A model generated the notes under the pieces. It was not told the origin of the DNA, ran no database searches, and saw only the letters and a list, made by a program, of their open reading frames with translations. A stretch of 64,000 bases of DNA, from positions 124,001-188,000 of the forward strand of contig CABHOY010000060.1 in the NCBI GenBank assembly GCA_902168105.1, written 5' to 3'. This document shows, piece by piece, positions 43,272-50,424 of the stretch. The DNA is from an uncultured Flavihumibacter sp. GTDB taxonomy: Bacteria > Bacteroidota > Bacteroidia > Chitinophagales > Chitinophagaceae. The position numbers were made by a program, and so were the translations under genes. The first letter of the stretch is position 1. Each line of letters opens with the position of its first letter.

Positions 43272-43340
43272 AGAAAAAAGAAACGGGGCTGCAAGACTAC
43301 AGCCCCGAAAAATTTTAACCATATCTTTATTGAAAAACCT
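43272..43340 (-). ncRNA. Small RNA cassette, copy B (diverged)
   Basis: Minus-strand unit of about 69 nt. Promoter: TTTG at 43372-43375 and CACCTTTG at 43345-43352 with exactly 19 nt between them, one base off the consensus. Body: AGGTTTTTCAATAAAGATAT then GGTTAAAATTTTT, clearly related to copies A and C. Terminator: stem 43284-43291 / 43300-43307 (CGGGGCTG / CAGCCCCG), then TTTCTTTTTT. The stem differs from GGCGGTA/TACCGCC of the other copies but pairs perfectly, which points to selection for structure. Confidence 0.55.
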
Positions 43341-43344
43341 GTAC

Positions 43345-43375
43345 CAAAGGTGCGCGTATTTTGCATACACACAAA
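43345..43375 (-). promoter_or_regulatory. Promoter of small RNA copy B
   Basis: Minus-strand -33 TTTG (43372-43375), 19-nt spacer, -7 box CACCTTTG (43345-43352). This is the best two-part Bacteroidota-type promoter in the window despite the single mismatch in the -7 box. Confidence 0.5.
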
Positions 43376-43544
43376 GGGCATTCTAGTGAATGCTATATTT
43401 TACTTGGGGAACGTATCGAAAAAGAAGGTAAACGTATAAGGATAAGTAGGGAAAAAAATACCCAATTTACTGGGCCGTCTTGATAAGTATAATTGAAGAT
43501 CAGTCGATTGAGATAAATAGGAGGGAAATGCTGCAAACCAGCTC

Positions 43545-43610
43545 TAAAAATAGAAGGGCGGTAAGAATACCGCCCTTGTAATAATTTTAACCATATCCTA
43601 TGAAAAACCT
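43545..43610 (-). ncRNA. Small RNA cassette, copy C
   Basis: Minus-strand unit of about 66 nt lying some 200 bp upstream of copy B in the same orientation. -7 box TATCTTTG (43615-43622), then the same 28-nt body as copy A, and a 10-bp terminator stem 43554-43563 / 43568-43577 (AAGGGCGGTA / TACCGCCCTT) with an AGAA/TTCT loop, followed by CTATTTTTAG. Outside the box-to-terminator unit copies A and C are not similar. Confidence 0.6.
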
Positions 43611-43614
43611 GAAC

Positions 43615-43622
43615 CAAAGATA
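43615..43622 (-). promoter_or_regulatory. Promoter -7 box of small RNA copy C
   Basis: Minus-strand TATCTTTG, full match to TAnnTTTG, in the same position relative to the body as in copies A and B. Confidence 0.5.
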
Positions 43623-43795
43623 TAGCAGGCCCCCATGTCTTTACATCCTATTTCCGTGAACGTTATAAAATAGTTCGTAAAACAGTATGTTTGGATAGGT
43701 CAGCAATCATATGCTAAATAATATCATATTATATTAAATTTAAATTGTAATATTTACTTACTCGATAGCGAATATACTATCAACAAGTTAGGTTT

Positions 43796-44134
43796 TTAGC
43801 CAATTTTGAGGCCATTTGCGACCGTTCTGTCCGGCTTTAACAAAACGATCTCCTTGTCAACGCCAACTACCCCCAATACCAGGCATTCAGAGAAAAAATT
43901 GGCTATCTGCTTTACAGGAAAGTTTACAACTGCTACAACCTGTTTACCGATCAGCTCCTCCTGCTGGTATAACTTCGTGATTTGAGCAGACGAACGCTTA
44001 ATTCCTAATTCAGGTCCAAAGTCCACCATTAGCTGGTAAGCCGGATTTTTAGCCTTCGGGAAATCAGCAACCGCCGTAACCGTACCCACCCGGATCTCTA
44101 CTTTCTCAAAATCTGCCCAGTTGATCGTCTCCAT
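43796..44134 (-). CDS. csaA: CsaA-like tRNA-binding protein / secretion chaperone
   Basis: 112 aa protein consisting of a single EMAP/tRNA-binding OB-fold. It matches CsaA: METINWADFEKVEIRVGTVTAVADFPKAKNP (1-31) is the family opening, then LMVDFGPELGIKRSSAQIT, VVAVVNFPVKQIANFFSECLVLG and LLKPDRTVANG. CsaA has been proposed as an export chaperone in Bacillus; the binding of structured RNA is supported by the fold. Length is full. Located next to the decayed region. Confidence 0.92.
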   Translation of the reverse strand: METINWADFEKVEIRVGTVTAVADFPKAKNPAYQLMVDFGPELGIKRSSAQITKLYQQEELIGKQVVAVVNFPVKQIANFFSECLVLGVVGVDKEIVLLKPDRTVANGLKIG

Positions 44135-44468
44135 ATCACACTTAAAATAGTGACGCTTAAATTAGTAAAAAAAGAAAAGTAAACCTAGCTCGACAATGCA
44201 TTTATTTTGATAAGTGTCATTAAACCAGTACCTAACGCTCGTCCAACGCTTAAGATTGGGTAGATGGACGCTTACCATACCCTTTTTCAGATAACCTTTT
44301 GTTTTTATATCAGGAAAAAACCTGCTATCTCCACATACTGAATGGCATGGTTCTTGCGTTTTTATAGGGACAAAATTTTAGGTTAAAAATAGGTTAAAGC
44401 GAAACGGCCCGACATTGCATATGCGATGTCGGGCCGTTCTCGTTGTGGCCATAAACCACTTGATATTG
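44135..44468. other. Spacer between csaA and lptC
   Basis: 334 bases without a gene. It contains the lptC terminator hairpin (44404-44437) at one end. Several GACGCTTA/AACGCTTA-like words recur (near 44151, 44245 and 44268) but no clear repeat structure was found. Confidence 0.45.
44404..44437 (-). terminator. Terminator of lptC
   Basis: 12-bp stem 44404-44415 / 44426-44437 (ACGGCCCGACAT / ATGTCGGGCCGT) with the palindrome GCATATGC in the loop, then TTTCGCTTT on the minus strand. Confidence 0.82.
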
Positions 44469-45023
44469 TTATTGCATCATTGTGCTGTCCTGTATAACAA
44501 AAGGACCGCTAGGATGCAGGATCGTATAGTTACTAAAGTCCTGGTTCGACTCCAGTCCGGTTCCATAAAGGGTGTCAGTTACTGTACTGATACGTACTGG
44601 CTTGTTAGACAAGAACTTCTGTAATTTAGGGTCCCAGTTCAGTTCTTCACAATCCAGTCTTTCACCCTTTTTATTGATCACTACCACGTGATCTCTCAGA
44701 AAGATGGTCGCATCGTTCTCAAAATACTTTCCATATCTGGCGGTAAGGGTACTTTCCACCGTCAGGCTGTCGTTGTAGAAAAGCACTTTGAGCCCTTTAC
44801 TAAACTCTACATATACGGGAGGCTTCAGATGCCTGAGCATCACGGGCGCAGTCAGTTTCGCTTTTACACGTCCTGTCTGGCTGTACATAGACTCTATATC
44901 TTTTCCCTCCTCAACAGCCGTCGTTTTTTTGTCAAGGTTCATGACGGCATTGATATCATTTTCACAGGATACCATTGCCAGAAGAGAGAAAACAAACGCT
45001 ATCCGCGCTATAATTCTGTTCAT
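44469..45023 (-). CDS. lptC: LPS export protein LptC (lipoprotein form)
   Basis: Periplasmic bridge component of the Lpt machine that moves lipopolysaccharide from the inner membrane to LptA. From the ATG at 45023 the product is 184 aa with a lipoprotein signal ending AMVSCEND (Cys20), as in Bacteroidota LptC. The beta-jellyroll part has the pattern SQTGRVKAKLTAPVMLRHL, YVEFSKGLKVLFYNDSLTVESTLTARYGKY, then VVVINKKGERLDCEELNWDP and DTLYGTGLESNQDFSNYTI. The open frame starts at 45065, but a full -7 box (45063-45070) overlaps that position. Other lpt genes are not in this window. Confidence 0.9.
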   Translation of the reverse strand: MNRIIARIAFVFSLLAMVSCENDINAVMNLDKKTTAVEEGKDIESMYSQTGRVKAKLTAPVMLRHLKPPVYVEFSKGLKVLFYNDSLTVESTLTARYGKYFENDATIFLRDHVVVINKKGERLDCEELNWDPKLQKFLSNKPVRISTVTDTLYGTGLESNQDFSNYTILHPSGPFVIQDSTMMQ

Positions 45024-45062
45024 ATTAGTGATTGATAGAAGCCAGTACAGGCTTTTCGGCCC

Positions 45063-45070
45063 CAAATGTA
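45063..45070 (-). promoter_or_regulatory. Promoter -7 box for lptC
   Basis: Minus-strand TACATTTG matches TAnnTTTG, 39 nt before the chosen ATG; it overlaps the alternative start at 45065 and thereby rules it out. Confidence 0.5.
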
Positions 45071-45115
45071 GGTAATCCCCGGGAAAAGAGGAACCGGGTA
45101 GCCTAACACCCCTGT

Positions 45116-45751
45116 TTAGATATCGCCCGCAGTCAGATTTCTAAAATGTCCGTTCAGCTTTACCCTGTCCTTTAACCTTTCCATCTCAGCCATTAAAGGA
45201 ATGACTTTCAGTAAGTGTCGCTTCAGGTACTCCAGTCGTTGCAGTTCCTGGAACAAGTGGAGCATCTCGTATTCCTCATGGAGCGATAAGCCGGCATGGT
45301 GAGCAATATCGTAGGCCATCAGTTCCTCATCTGGCTTTTTAAAGGCTTTATTGACCTGTAAGATGTGATGCAACTCTCTCAATGCATGTAATACCTGAGT
45401 ATGTAAGCGGCTGTTACTATTAAAATGATTTTCAGGGTAAGAGACAATTGCTCCGGTGAACATCTTATCGGGAATACTCCTGATCACCTCAAGCACCCTG
45501 AATACTTTGATGCCACGGGTCACTACATCCATCTCACCGTTGTCGTAGGTTTTTTCCACTCTCACAATTTCTACCAGCGTACCATACTCCACTATCTTTT
45601 TATCTATTACCGCCGGAATGCCGAACGGTTTATTCTCAGCAATACAATCTCTGATGAGCTGTTTATACCGTGGCTCAAAAATGTGCAGATTCAACTGTTC
45701 ATCCGGGTAAACCACAACGCCAAGGGGAAATATTGGAATGAAATTCGTCAT
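45116..45751 (-). CDS. Lon protease N-domain-like protein (LON substrate-binding domain)
   Basis: 211 aa with a stand-alone Lon N-terminal domain and no ATPase or protease part. Opening TNFIPIFPLGVVVYPDEQLNLHIFEPRYKQLI is the PUA-like hallmark, then GTLVEIVRVEKTYDNGEMDVVTRGIKVFRV and a C-terminal helical section (about 115-211) with DEELMAYDIAHHAGLSLHEEYEMLHL. Such proteins are thought to bind substrates or partners rather than cleave; role unknown. It lies between lptC and the glycosyltransferase pair. Confidence 0.9.
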   Translation of the reverse strand: MTNFIPIFPLGVVVYPDEQLNLHIFEPRYKQLIRDCIAENKPFGIPAVIDKKIVEYGTLVEIVRVEKTYDNGEMDVVTRGIKVFRVLEVIRSIPDKMFTGAIVSYPENHFNSNSRLHTQVLHALRELHHILQVNKAFKKPDEELMAYDIAHHAGLSLHEEYEMLHLFQELQRLEYLKRHLLKVIPLMAEMERLKDRVKLNGHFRNLTAGDI

Positions 45752-45805
45752 ATAGCCTAAATTATAGAATTAGTCGTTACCAATGAAATATATAAGGATG
45801 TTCTC

Positions 45806-45813
45806 TATATTTG
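45806..45813 (+). promoter_or_regulatory. Promoter -7 box for the glycosyltransferase pair
   Basis: TATATTTG matches TAnnTTTG; leader of about 55 nt before the ATG at 45872. Confidence 0.5.
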
Positions 45814-45871
45814 CCCGATACACTGAAACGAGCCTGACAGGACGATAAAGTCCTTTCAGCTTCAAATCTAA

Positions 45872-46933
45872 ATGTTATCCATGCGGCAAATATTGTTTGA
45901 TTGCGAGAAAATGAAATATGCCAATACCGGACTTTTTGAGTATTGCAAACAGTTCGGTCATGCACTGCTTCGCAACAAAGCTGAAGAAGAACAAGTAATA
46001 TTTTATGTACCGGCAAAATATGAAGGCTTTTTTGGTACGCAGGAACAGTATATCATCAACAGAAAACTGCATCGCTGGCTAATGCCTTCTTTCCCTCAGG
46101 TGAATATATGGCATACGTCTTTTCAATCTTCCTATTTCCGCCCTTCTAACAAAAACACCCGGCACGTATTAACAATACACGATCTTAACGTCATTCACCA
46201 GGAATCAACATCTCCAACTAAGAGAGATTCCGTCTTAAAAAAGATCCAACGGAACATAAACCGTGCAGATCACGTCGTCTGCATTTCCCGGTTTGTTCTT
46301 GAAGACGTTAAACAACATCTTGATCTTCGCAACAAACCTGCCAGTGTAATTTATAATGGTGGGACGCTGGAAACTTATCCGGACTTTGACAGTCCTGTAT
46401 ACCGGCCTCAACGTCCTTTTATTTTTGCCATCGGCAGTATAGATACAAAGAAGAATTTCCATGTGCTACCGCCTTTACTGCAGGATAACGATTATGAACT
46501 GATCATTGCCGGTCCTGTTTTTGACGAAGCATATAAAGAGAAGATCATGGCTACTGCTGAGCAGTACCACGTGGCAGACCGCGTGAAGGTATTGGGTATT
46601 ATCTCCAACCAGGAAAGATACTGGTACTATCACCGTTGTGTGGCCTTTGGATTTCCGTCGCTGGCGGAAGGTTTCGGCCTGCCTGTCGTAGAAGCGTTGA
46701 GTGAAGGCAAACCCTGCTTCCTCTCTGATAAGACAAGTTTACCGGAAGTGGGTGGCCCCTTATGCTATTACTTCCGCGACTTCGCCGCTGATCATATGCA
46801 GCAGGTCTTTAAAGAAGGAATGCAACATTTCAATAACACACAACCGGTAAGTGCGATGAAGGAACGGGCAGCTTCACTGACTATCGATCATACAGCAAAA
46901 AATTACTTACAGATCTATCGTGGTCTATACTAA
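45872..46933 (+). CDS. Group 1 (GT4-like) glycosyltransferase, first of a tandem pair
   Basis: GT-B fold glycosyltransferase of 353 aa. N-terminal part reads ILFDCEKMKYANTGLFEYCKQFG (7-29), then NIWHTSFQSSYFRP and LTIHDLNVIHQE. The C-terminal donor domain has FAIGSIDTKKNFHVLPPLL and the nucleotide-sugar motif SLAEGFGLPVVEALSEGKP with the two Glu residues seven apart. It is closely related to the next gene (shared LSDKTSLPEVGG and YWYYHRC/YWYYKNC). ATG at 45872; a second in-frame ATG at 45881 gives MRQILFD and is as plausible. Substrate unknown; surface polysaccharide or LPS core is the usual role. Confidence 0.9.
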   Translation: MLSMRQILFDCEKMKYANTGLFEYCKQFGHALLRNKAEEEQVIFYVPAKYEGFFGTQEQYIINRKLHRWLMPSFPQVNIWHTSFQSSYFRPSNKNTRHVLTIHDLNVIHQESTSPTKRDSVLKKIQRNINRADHVVCISRFVLEDVKQHLDLRNKPASVIYNGGTLETYPDFDSPVYRPQRPFIFAIGSIDTKKNFHVLPPLLQDNDYELIIAGPVFDEAYKEKIMATAEQYHVADRVKVLGIISNQERYWYYHRCVAFGFPSLAEGFGLPVVEALSEGKPCFLSDKTSLPEVGGPLCYYFRDFAADHMQQVFKEGMQHFNNTQPVSAMKERAASLTIDHTAKNYLQIYRGLY

Positions 46934-46947
46934 CTTATTTCATTCTT

Positions 46948-47991
46948 ATGCATCGCATCGGTTTAGACTTAGAGAAATTAAAATATCCTCATAATGGTCT
47001 GTACACCTTCTGTATACAGCTTGGCCAACGCCTGTTGCAATTCAGAGCGGACGACGAACAACTAAGCTACTATCTGCCCGGTGGCTTCAATGACTTTAAA
47101 GGCGATTTCAAAAAGATCCCTTACAAATGGTACGACCGCTATTTCTTCAATCCATCAGAAATGGACGTATGGCATTCTGTACATCAGACAGGCAACGTGT
47201 GGCCCCGCAAGAAAGCAAAGAAGACTATCGTAACCATTCATGACCTCAACTTTCTCTTTGAACCGAACAAAGGTAAACGCGAGAAAAGCAAGTCGCTGGA
47301 AACGATACAACAGCAGGTAGACGAAACAGATCATATCGTTGCGATCTCCCAATTTACACTGAACACTATACAGGAATATATTAAGCTGCCTAAAAGCAAA
47401 TGCAGTATCATACACCAGGGCTCTGAAATAAAAGAGTTCCCTGGCTTTGACGCCCCGCAGTACAGACCTGCAGCGCCATTCCTGTTCTCTATCGGCATGA
47501 TCCTGCCGAAGAAGAACTTTCATGTATTACCAAGACTGCTGGAGCACAATGACTATGAATTATTGATCGCCGGAAAAACACAGGGCGATTACTTCAAGAG
47601 GATAGAAGAAGAAGCCGCAAAATTTGGCGTAAGCTCTCGTGTCAAATTACTAGGTAGTATCACTGACGAAGAAAAATACTGGTACTATAAAAACTGTAAT
47701 GCTTTTATGTTCCCGTCTGTTGCAGAAGGTTTCGGAGCGCCTGTTGTAGAGGCGATGCATTTCGGGAAACCAGTTTTCCTGTCAGACAAAACCAGCTTAC
47801 CGGAAATAGGGGGAGATGCAGCTTATTATTTTAAGCAGTTCGATAACGAACATATGCGGCAGGTATTTGAACAAGGATTGACGCATTATGCAGCGAATAA
47901 TCCCGCTGACAGGATAAAACAGCATGCTGAGAAATTCAGCTGGGATACTAACGCGAGAGAGTATATGAAATTATACAGGAGCCTGTACTAA
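46948..47991 (+). CDS. Group 1 (GT4-like) glycosyltransferase, second of a tandem pair
   Basis: 347 aa paralogue of the upstream gene, 14 bp after its stop. Matching segments: HRIGLDLEKLKYPHNGLYTFCIQLG, VWHSVHQTGNVWP, TIHDLNFLFEP, FSIGMILPKKNFHVLPRLL, YWYYKNCNAFMFPSVAEGFGAPVVEAM and LSDKTSLPEIGG. The pair arose by tandem duplication and has diverged throughout, so the two enzymes probably add different residues or use different acceptors. No transporter or polymerase genes are beside them. Confidence 0.9.
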   Translation: MHRIGLDLEKLKYPHNGLYTFCIQLGQRLLQFRADDEQLSYYLPGGFNDFKGDFKKIPYKWYDRYFFNPSEMDVWHSVHQTGNVWPRKKAKKTIVTIHDLNFLFEPNKGKREKSKSLETIQQQVDETDHIVAISQFTLNTIQEYIKLPKSKCSIIHQGSEIKEFPGFDAPQYRPAAPFLFSIGMILPKKNFHVLPRLLEHNDYELLIAGKTQGDYFKRIEEEAAKFGVSSRVKLLGSITDEEKYWYYKNCNAFMFPSVAEGFGAPVVEAMHFGKPVFLSDKTSLPEIGGDAAYYFKQFDNEHMRQVFEQGLTHYAANNPADRIKQHAEKFSWDTNAREYMKLYRSLY

Positions 47992-48051
47992 TAGCATATT
48001 CATCAGGGATCATAATCGGGTAGTAATGTTACACCTTTTCCGATTCCTGAT

Positions 48052-48924
48052 TTAAATTACCTTGTAATTCCTGTAATCGAATAAACGTTTTCCAGTCTTC
48101 TTTTCTACCCAATACAGGATACTGTCTTTAAAAGAAAATTTCTTCCGGCTGATATCATGAGAGAACTGCCAGTTCTTCTTATTGATCCGTTCCTGCATTA
48201 CTCCGGGATGGGTACCTTTGAAAGGCGCCAGTGAGTCTACTTCACCATAGTCGAATTGTGCAATAGGCACGCGATTGCTGACCAGTTCTTCGTTAGTGCC
48301 GTGATATAGCTGAAAAGAGTTGTTCAGTTTTTTTGCCTGCGTTGCAGGATCTTTTACCCATCCATAATGGTACATACTGGCATTCACACGCTTTACATGC
48401 AGTTTCTGCCCTTCCTTTCTAAACCCCTGTGCATCGCGGTAAGAAGAGATCCGCTTATCGTTACGGATCACTCTGATCTCATGCTGATACCAGGTACGGG
48501 AATCACCTACGTAGTCATAACTGCCGAAGAAGTGCATATACTTAAATAGCAATCCTTCTACGCGTTTGTCGTCCAGATGTTCCTGCATGGCTGCACGAAT
48601 AGCAGGGTAATCCTGTTCATGTACCACTTCATCCGCCTGTATATAGAAAGCCCAGTCCGCATCGGGGCTTACGTGTGCAAATGCCTTATCTGTCTCTACT
48701 GCAAGGATAGTACCTCCTTCTTTGAGAGAATCATCCCATACAGAATGTGTGATCTTTATTTTAGGAGAGCCGATAGACTGGATCAGTTCAAGAGTACCAT
48801 CTTCACTGTTACCTACACTTACAATCACTTCATCGCAGAGCGGCAGGATTGAATTGATCGCTGCAACTACCGGATAATCATACTTTACTGCATTTCGGAC
48901 AAAAGTGAACCCTGATACCTTCAT
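48052..48924 (-). CDS. GT2 family glycosyltransferase
   Basis: 291 aa GT-A glycosyltransferase with the family opening KVSGFTFVRNAVKYDYPVVAAINSIL and the sequence DEVIVSVGNSEDGTLELIQ that follows the nucleotide-binding strand; the acidic metal-binding motif corresponds to WAFYIQADEVVHEQDYPAI. The start is the ATG at 48924; upstream codons to 48990 are not GT2-like and overlap meaB. It is convergent with the tandem glycosyltransferase pair and may serve the same surface glycan, which is inference from position. Confidence 0.88.
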   Translation of the reverse strand: MKVSGFTFVRNAVKYDYPVVAAINSILPLCDEVIVSVGNSEDGTLELIQSIGSPKIKITHSVWDDSLKEGGTILAVETDKAFAHVSPDADWAFYIQADEVVHEQDYPAIRAAMQEHLDDKRVEGLLFKYMHFFGSYDYVGDSRTWYQHEIRVIRNDKRISSYRDAQGFRKEGQKLHVKRVNASMYHYGWVKDPATQAKKLNNSFQLYHGTNEELVSNRVPIAQFDYGEVDSLAPFKGTHPGVMQERINKKNWQFSHDISRKKFSFKDSILYWVEKKTGKRLFDYRNYKVI

Positions 48925-48984
48925 ATAAGAGATATAATGTTTGCGAAGATATATAATCAATAATGAATTACGTAATTTAGATGC

Positions 48985-49884
48985 ATGCATCAGCCCCTCT
49001 TAGCATCCTTACTGAACAAAGACGTCAAGGCCCTTGCAAGGTGTATTTCACTCGTTGAAAATGAAGCTGCCGGCTACGAACAGTTGCTGGAATCACTTCC
49101 AACAGGTAGCAATACTAAAGTGATAGGCATTACCGGTCCGCCGGGCGCCGGCAAAAGTACGCTTGTAAATGCCCTCATAACTTTCCTTTTGGGCAACAAC
49201 AAACGGATCGCTATCATTGCTGTCGATCCTTCTTCCCCATTCAACTATGGCGCTTTGTTAGGCGACCGTATCCGCATGGGGCAGCACTTTGACAATCAAC
49301 AGGTATTTATCCGTTCTATGGCCAGCAGAGGGGCACTGGGTGGCTTAAGCCCGAAGATCATAGAGGTAAGTGATCTGATAAAAGCAGCCGGATTTGATTA
49401 TCTTTTTATTGAAACGGTAGGTGTGGGACAGAGCGAAGTGGAAATTGCCGGTATTGCCGATACAACTGTGGTTGTGGTAGTGCCCGAAGCAGGAGATGAG
49501 ATACAAACTATGAAAGCAGGGCTCATGGAGATTGCAGACGTCTTCGTGGTCAATAAAGCTGACCGGGATAATGCAGATGAGTTTGTGAAGAATCTCAGGT
49601 TGCTGGCACATACCCGCCAGAAAGAAAACTGGGAGATCCCTGTGTTAAAAACGATCGCTACCAGAGAAGAAGGCCTCACCGCACTTGTTAATGCGATAAC
49701 CAGTCATCAGCAACAGGTGCATGCTAACAGCCAGCACCATGCTTTCTTACTGGCAGAAAAGGCCTACCAGTTATTACAGCACCGCCGCATGAAAGATGTT
49801 AACCGCCGTGCACTACAGCAGCAAATATCGCAGGAAATGGCAACCGCCGGATTTAACCTCTACCGGTTTGTAAATAGTTACTAG
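48985..49884 (+). CDS. meaB: MeaB/ArgK-like P-loop GTPase (methylmalonyl-CoA mutase chaperone)
   Basis: G3E-family GTPase that protects or loads B12-dependent methylmalonyl-CoA mutase. 299 aa. P-loop GPPGAGKS (51-58), the metal/switch motif VDPSSPFNYGALLGDRIRM, LIKAAGFDYLFIETVGVGQSEVEI and VVVPEAGDEIQTMKAGLMEIADVFVVNKADRDNAD, which holds the NKxD guanine-binding motif. Two ATGs four bases apart precede it (48981 and 48985); the latter is in frame. The mutase genes are not in this window. Confidence 0.95.
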   Translation: MHQPLLASLLNKDVKALARCISLVENEAAGYEQLLESLPTGSNTKVIGITGPPGAGKSTLVNALITFLLGNNKRIAIIAVDPSSPFNYGALLGDRIRMGQHFDNQQVFIRSMASRGALGGLSPKIIEVSDLIKAAGFDYLFIETVGVGQSEVEIAGIADTTVVVVVPEAGDEIQTMKAGLMEIADVFVVNKADRDNADEFVKNLRLLAHTRQKENWEIPVLKTIATREEGLTALVNAITSHQQQVHANSQHHAFLLAEKAYQLLQHRRMKDVNRRALQQQISQEMATAGFNLYRFVNSY

Positions 49885-49900
49885 CCCCCCGCAGATTATG

Positions 49901-49908
49901 TATCTTTG
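49901..49908 (+). promoter_or_regulatory. Promoter -7 box for the Gdx-type exporter
   Basis: TATCTTTG matches TAnnTTTG and implies a leader of about 155 nt before the ATG at 50071, far longer than for its neighbours. Confidence 0.45.
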
Positions 49909-49987
49909 CATTCGTGTTAAGGTACCCTCCATACCGTATTTCCATCGCATATGCCGTATTTCACTACGCTTCCGGCAGTGATGAATC

Positions 49988-50013
49988 CTGGACGACAATG
50001 TAATGTCTTCCAG
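49988..50013 (+). promoter_or_regulatory. Hairpin in the long leader of the Gdx-type gene
   Basis: CTGGA-C-GAC (49988-49996) pairs with GTC-T-TCCAG (50005-50013), with one mismatch. Gdx genes in other bacteria are often under guanidine riboswitches. I could not fit this leader to guanidine-I or -II consensus features that I remember, so a new or different control element is possible. Confidence 0.3.
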
Positions 50014-50070
50014 TAACGATCCTATTATAATAACGAACGTAACGCACACTTCCATATTAAACTCATTATC

Positions 50071-50391
50071 ATGGCCTGGTTATTCCTGGTTATCGGCGGA
50101 TTATTTGAAATCGGCTTTACCATCTCACTAAAATATTCTGAGAACTTTTCAAGGCTCTGGCCTTCCATTAGTTTCTTTGCCTGTATCTCGCTTAGTTTTC
50201 TATTCCTGAACAAAGCAATCACTAATGGCCTTCCCATTGGTACATCGTATGCAGTATGGACTGGTATTGGCGCTGCCGGTACCGCTATTGCAGGAATGTT
50301 GCTATTCAAGGAACCAGCTGCTTTCTGGCGCCTGTTTTTCCTCTTTATGCTGATAGCATCTATTGTAGGATTGAAGGTTGTCGCAGAATAA
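50071..50391 (+). CDS. SMR-family transporter, Gdx (SugE) type
   Basis: 106 aa, four membrane helices (about 3-22, 32-50, 58-78 and 84-104), dual-topology small multidrug resistance fold. The first helix carries the essential Glu in GGLFEIGFT. NFSRLWPSISFF and PIGTSYAVWTGIGAAGTA are the features of the Gdx (guanidinium exporter, formerly SugE) subgroup rather than EmrE. It probably exports guanidinium in exchange for protons; substrate is inferred from subgroup. It has a long 5' leader. Convergent with the ClC gene. Confidence 0.9.
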   Translation: MAWLFLVIGGLFEIGFTISLKYSENFSRLWPSISFFACISLSFLFLNKAITNGLPIGTSYAVWTGIGAAGTAIAGMLLFKEPAAFWRLFFLFMLIASIVGLKVVAE

Positions 50392-50424
50392 TGCAAGACA
50401 AGCAGGAGTCATTAATTAACGGAT

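Larger units (their letters stand above)
42362..43790. other. Gene-poor decayed region
   Basis: About 1.4 kb between the prolyl peptidase terminator and csaA, with no intact gene. It holds two diverged inverted copies of a coding-like fragment (42425-42560 and 42820-42950), a hairpin at 42674-42701 (ATATT-GTCC / GGAC-AATAT), imperfect direct repeats resembling insertion-sequence ends (43084-43162), and small RNA cassettes B and C. Codon usage and base composition look unlike the flanking housekeeping genes. I interpret it as a site of past insertion and decay. Confidence 0.6.

Noticed and set aside
44536..44560. tRNA T-loop-like word GGTTCGACTCC
   Set aside because: It lies inside lptC and no acceptor or anticodon stem can be formed around it.
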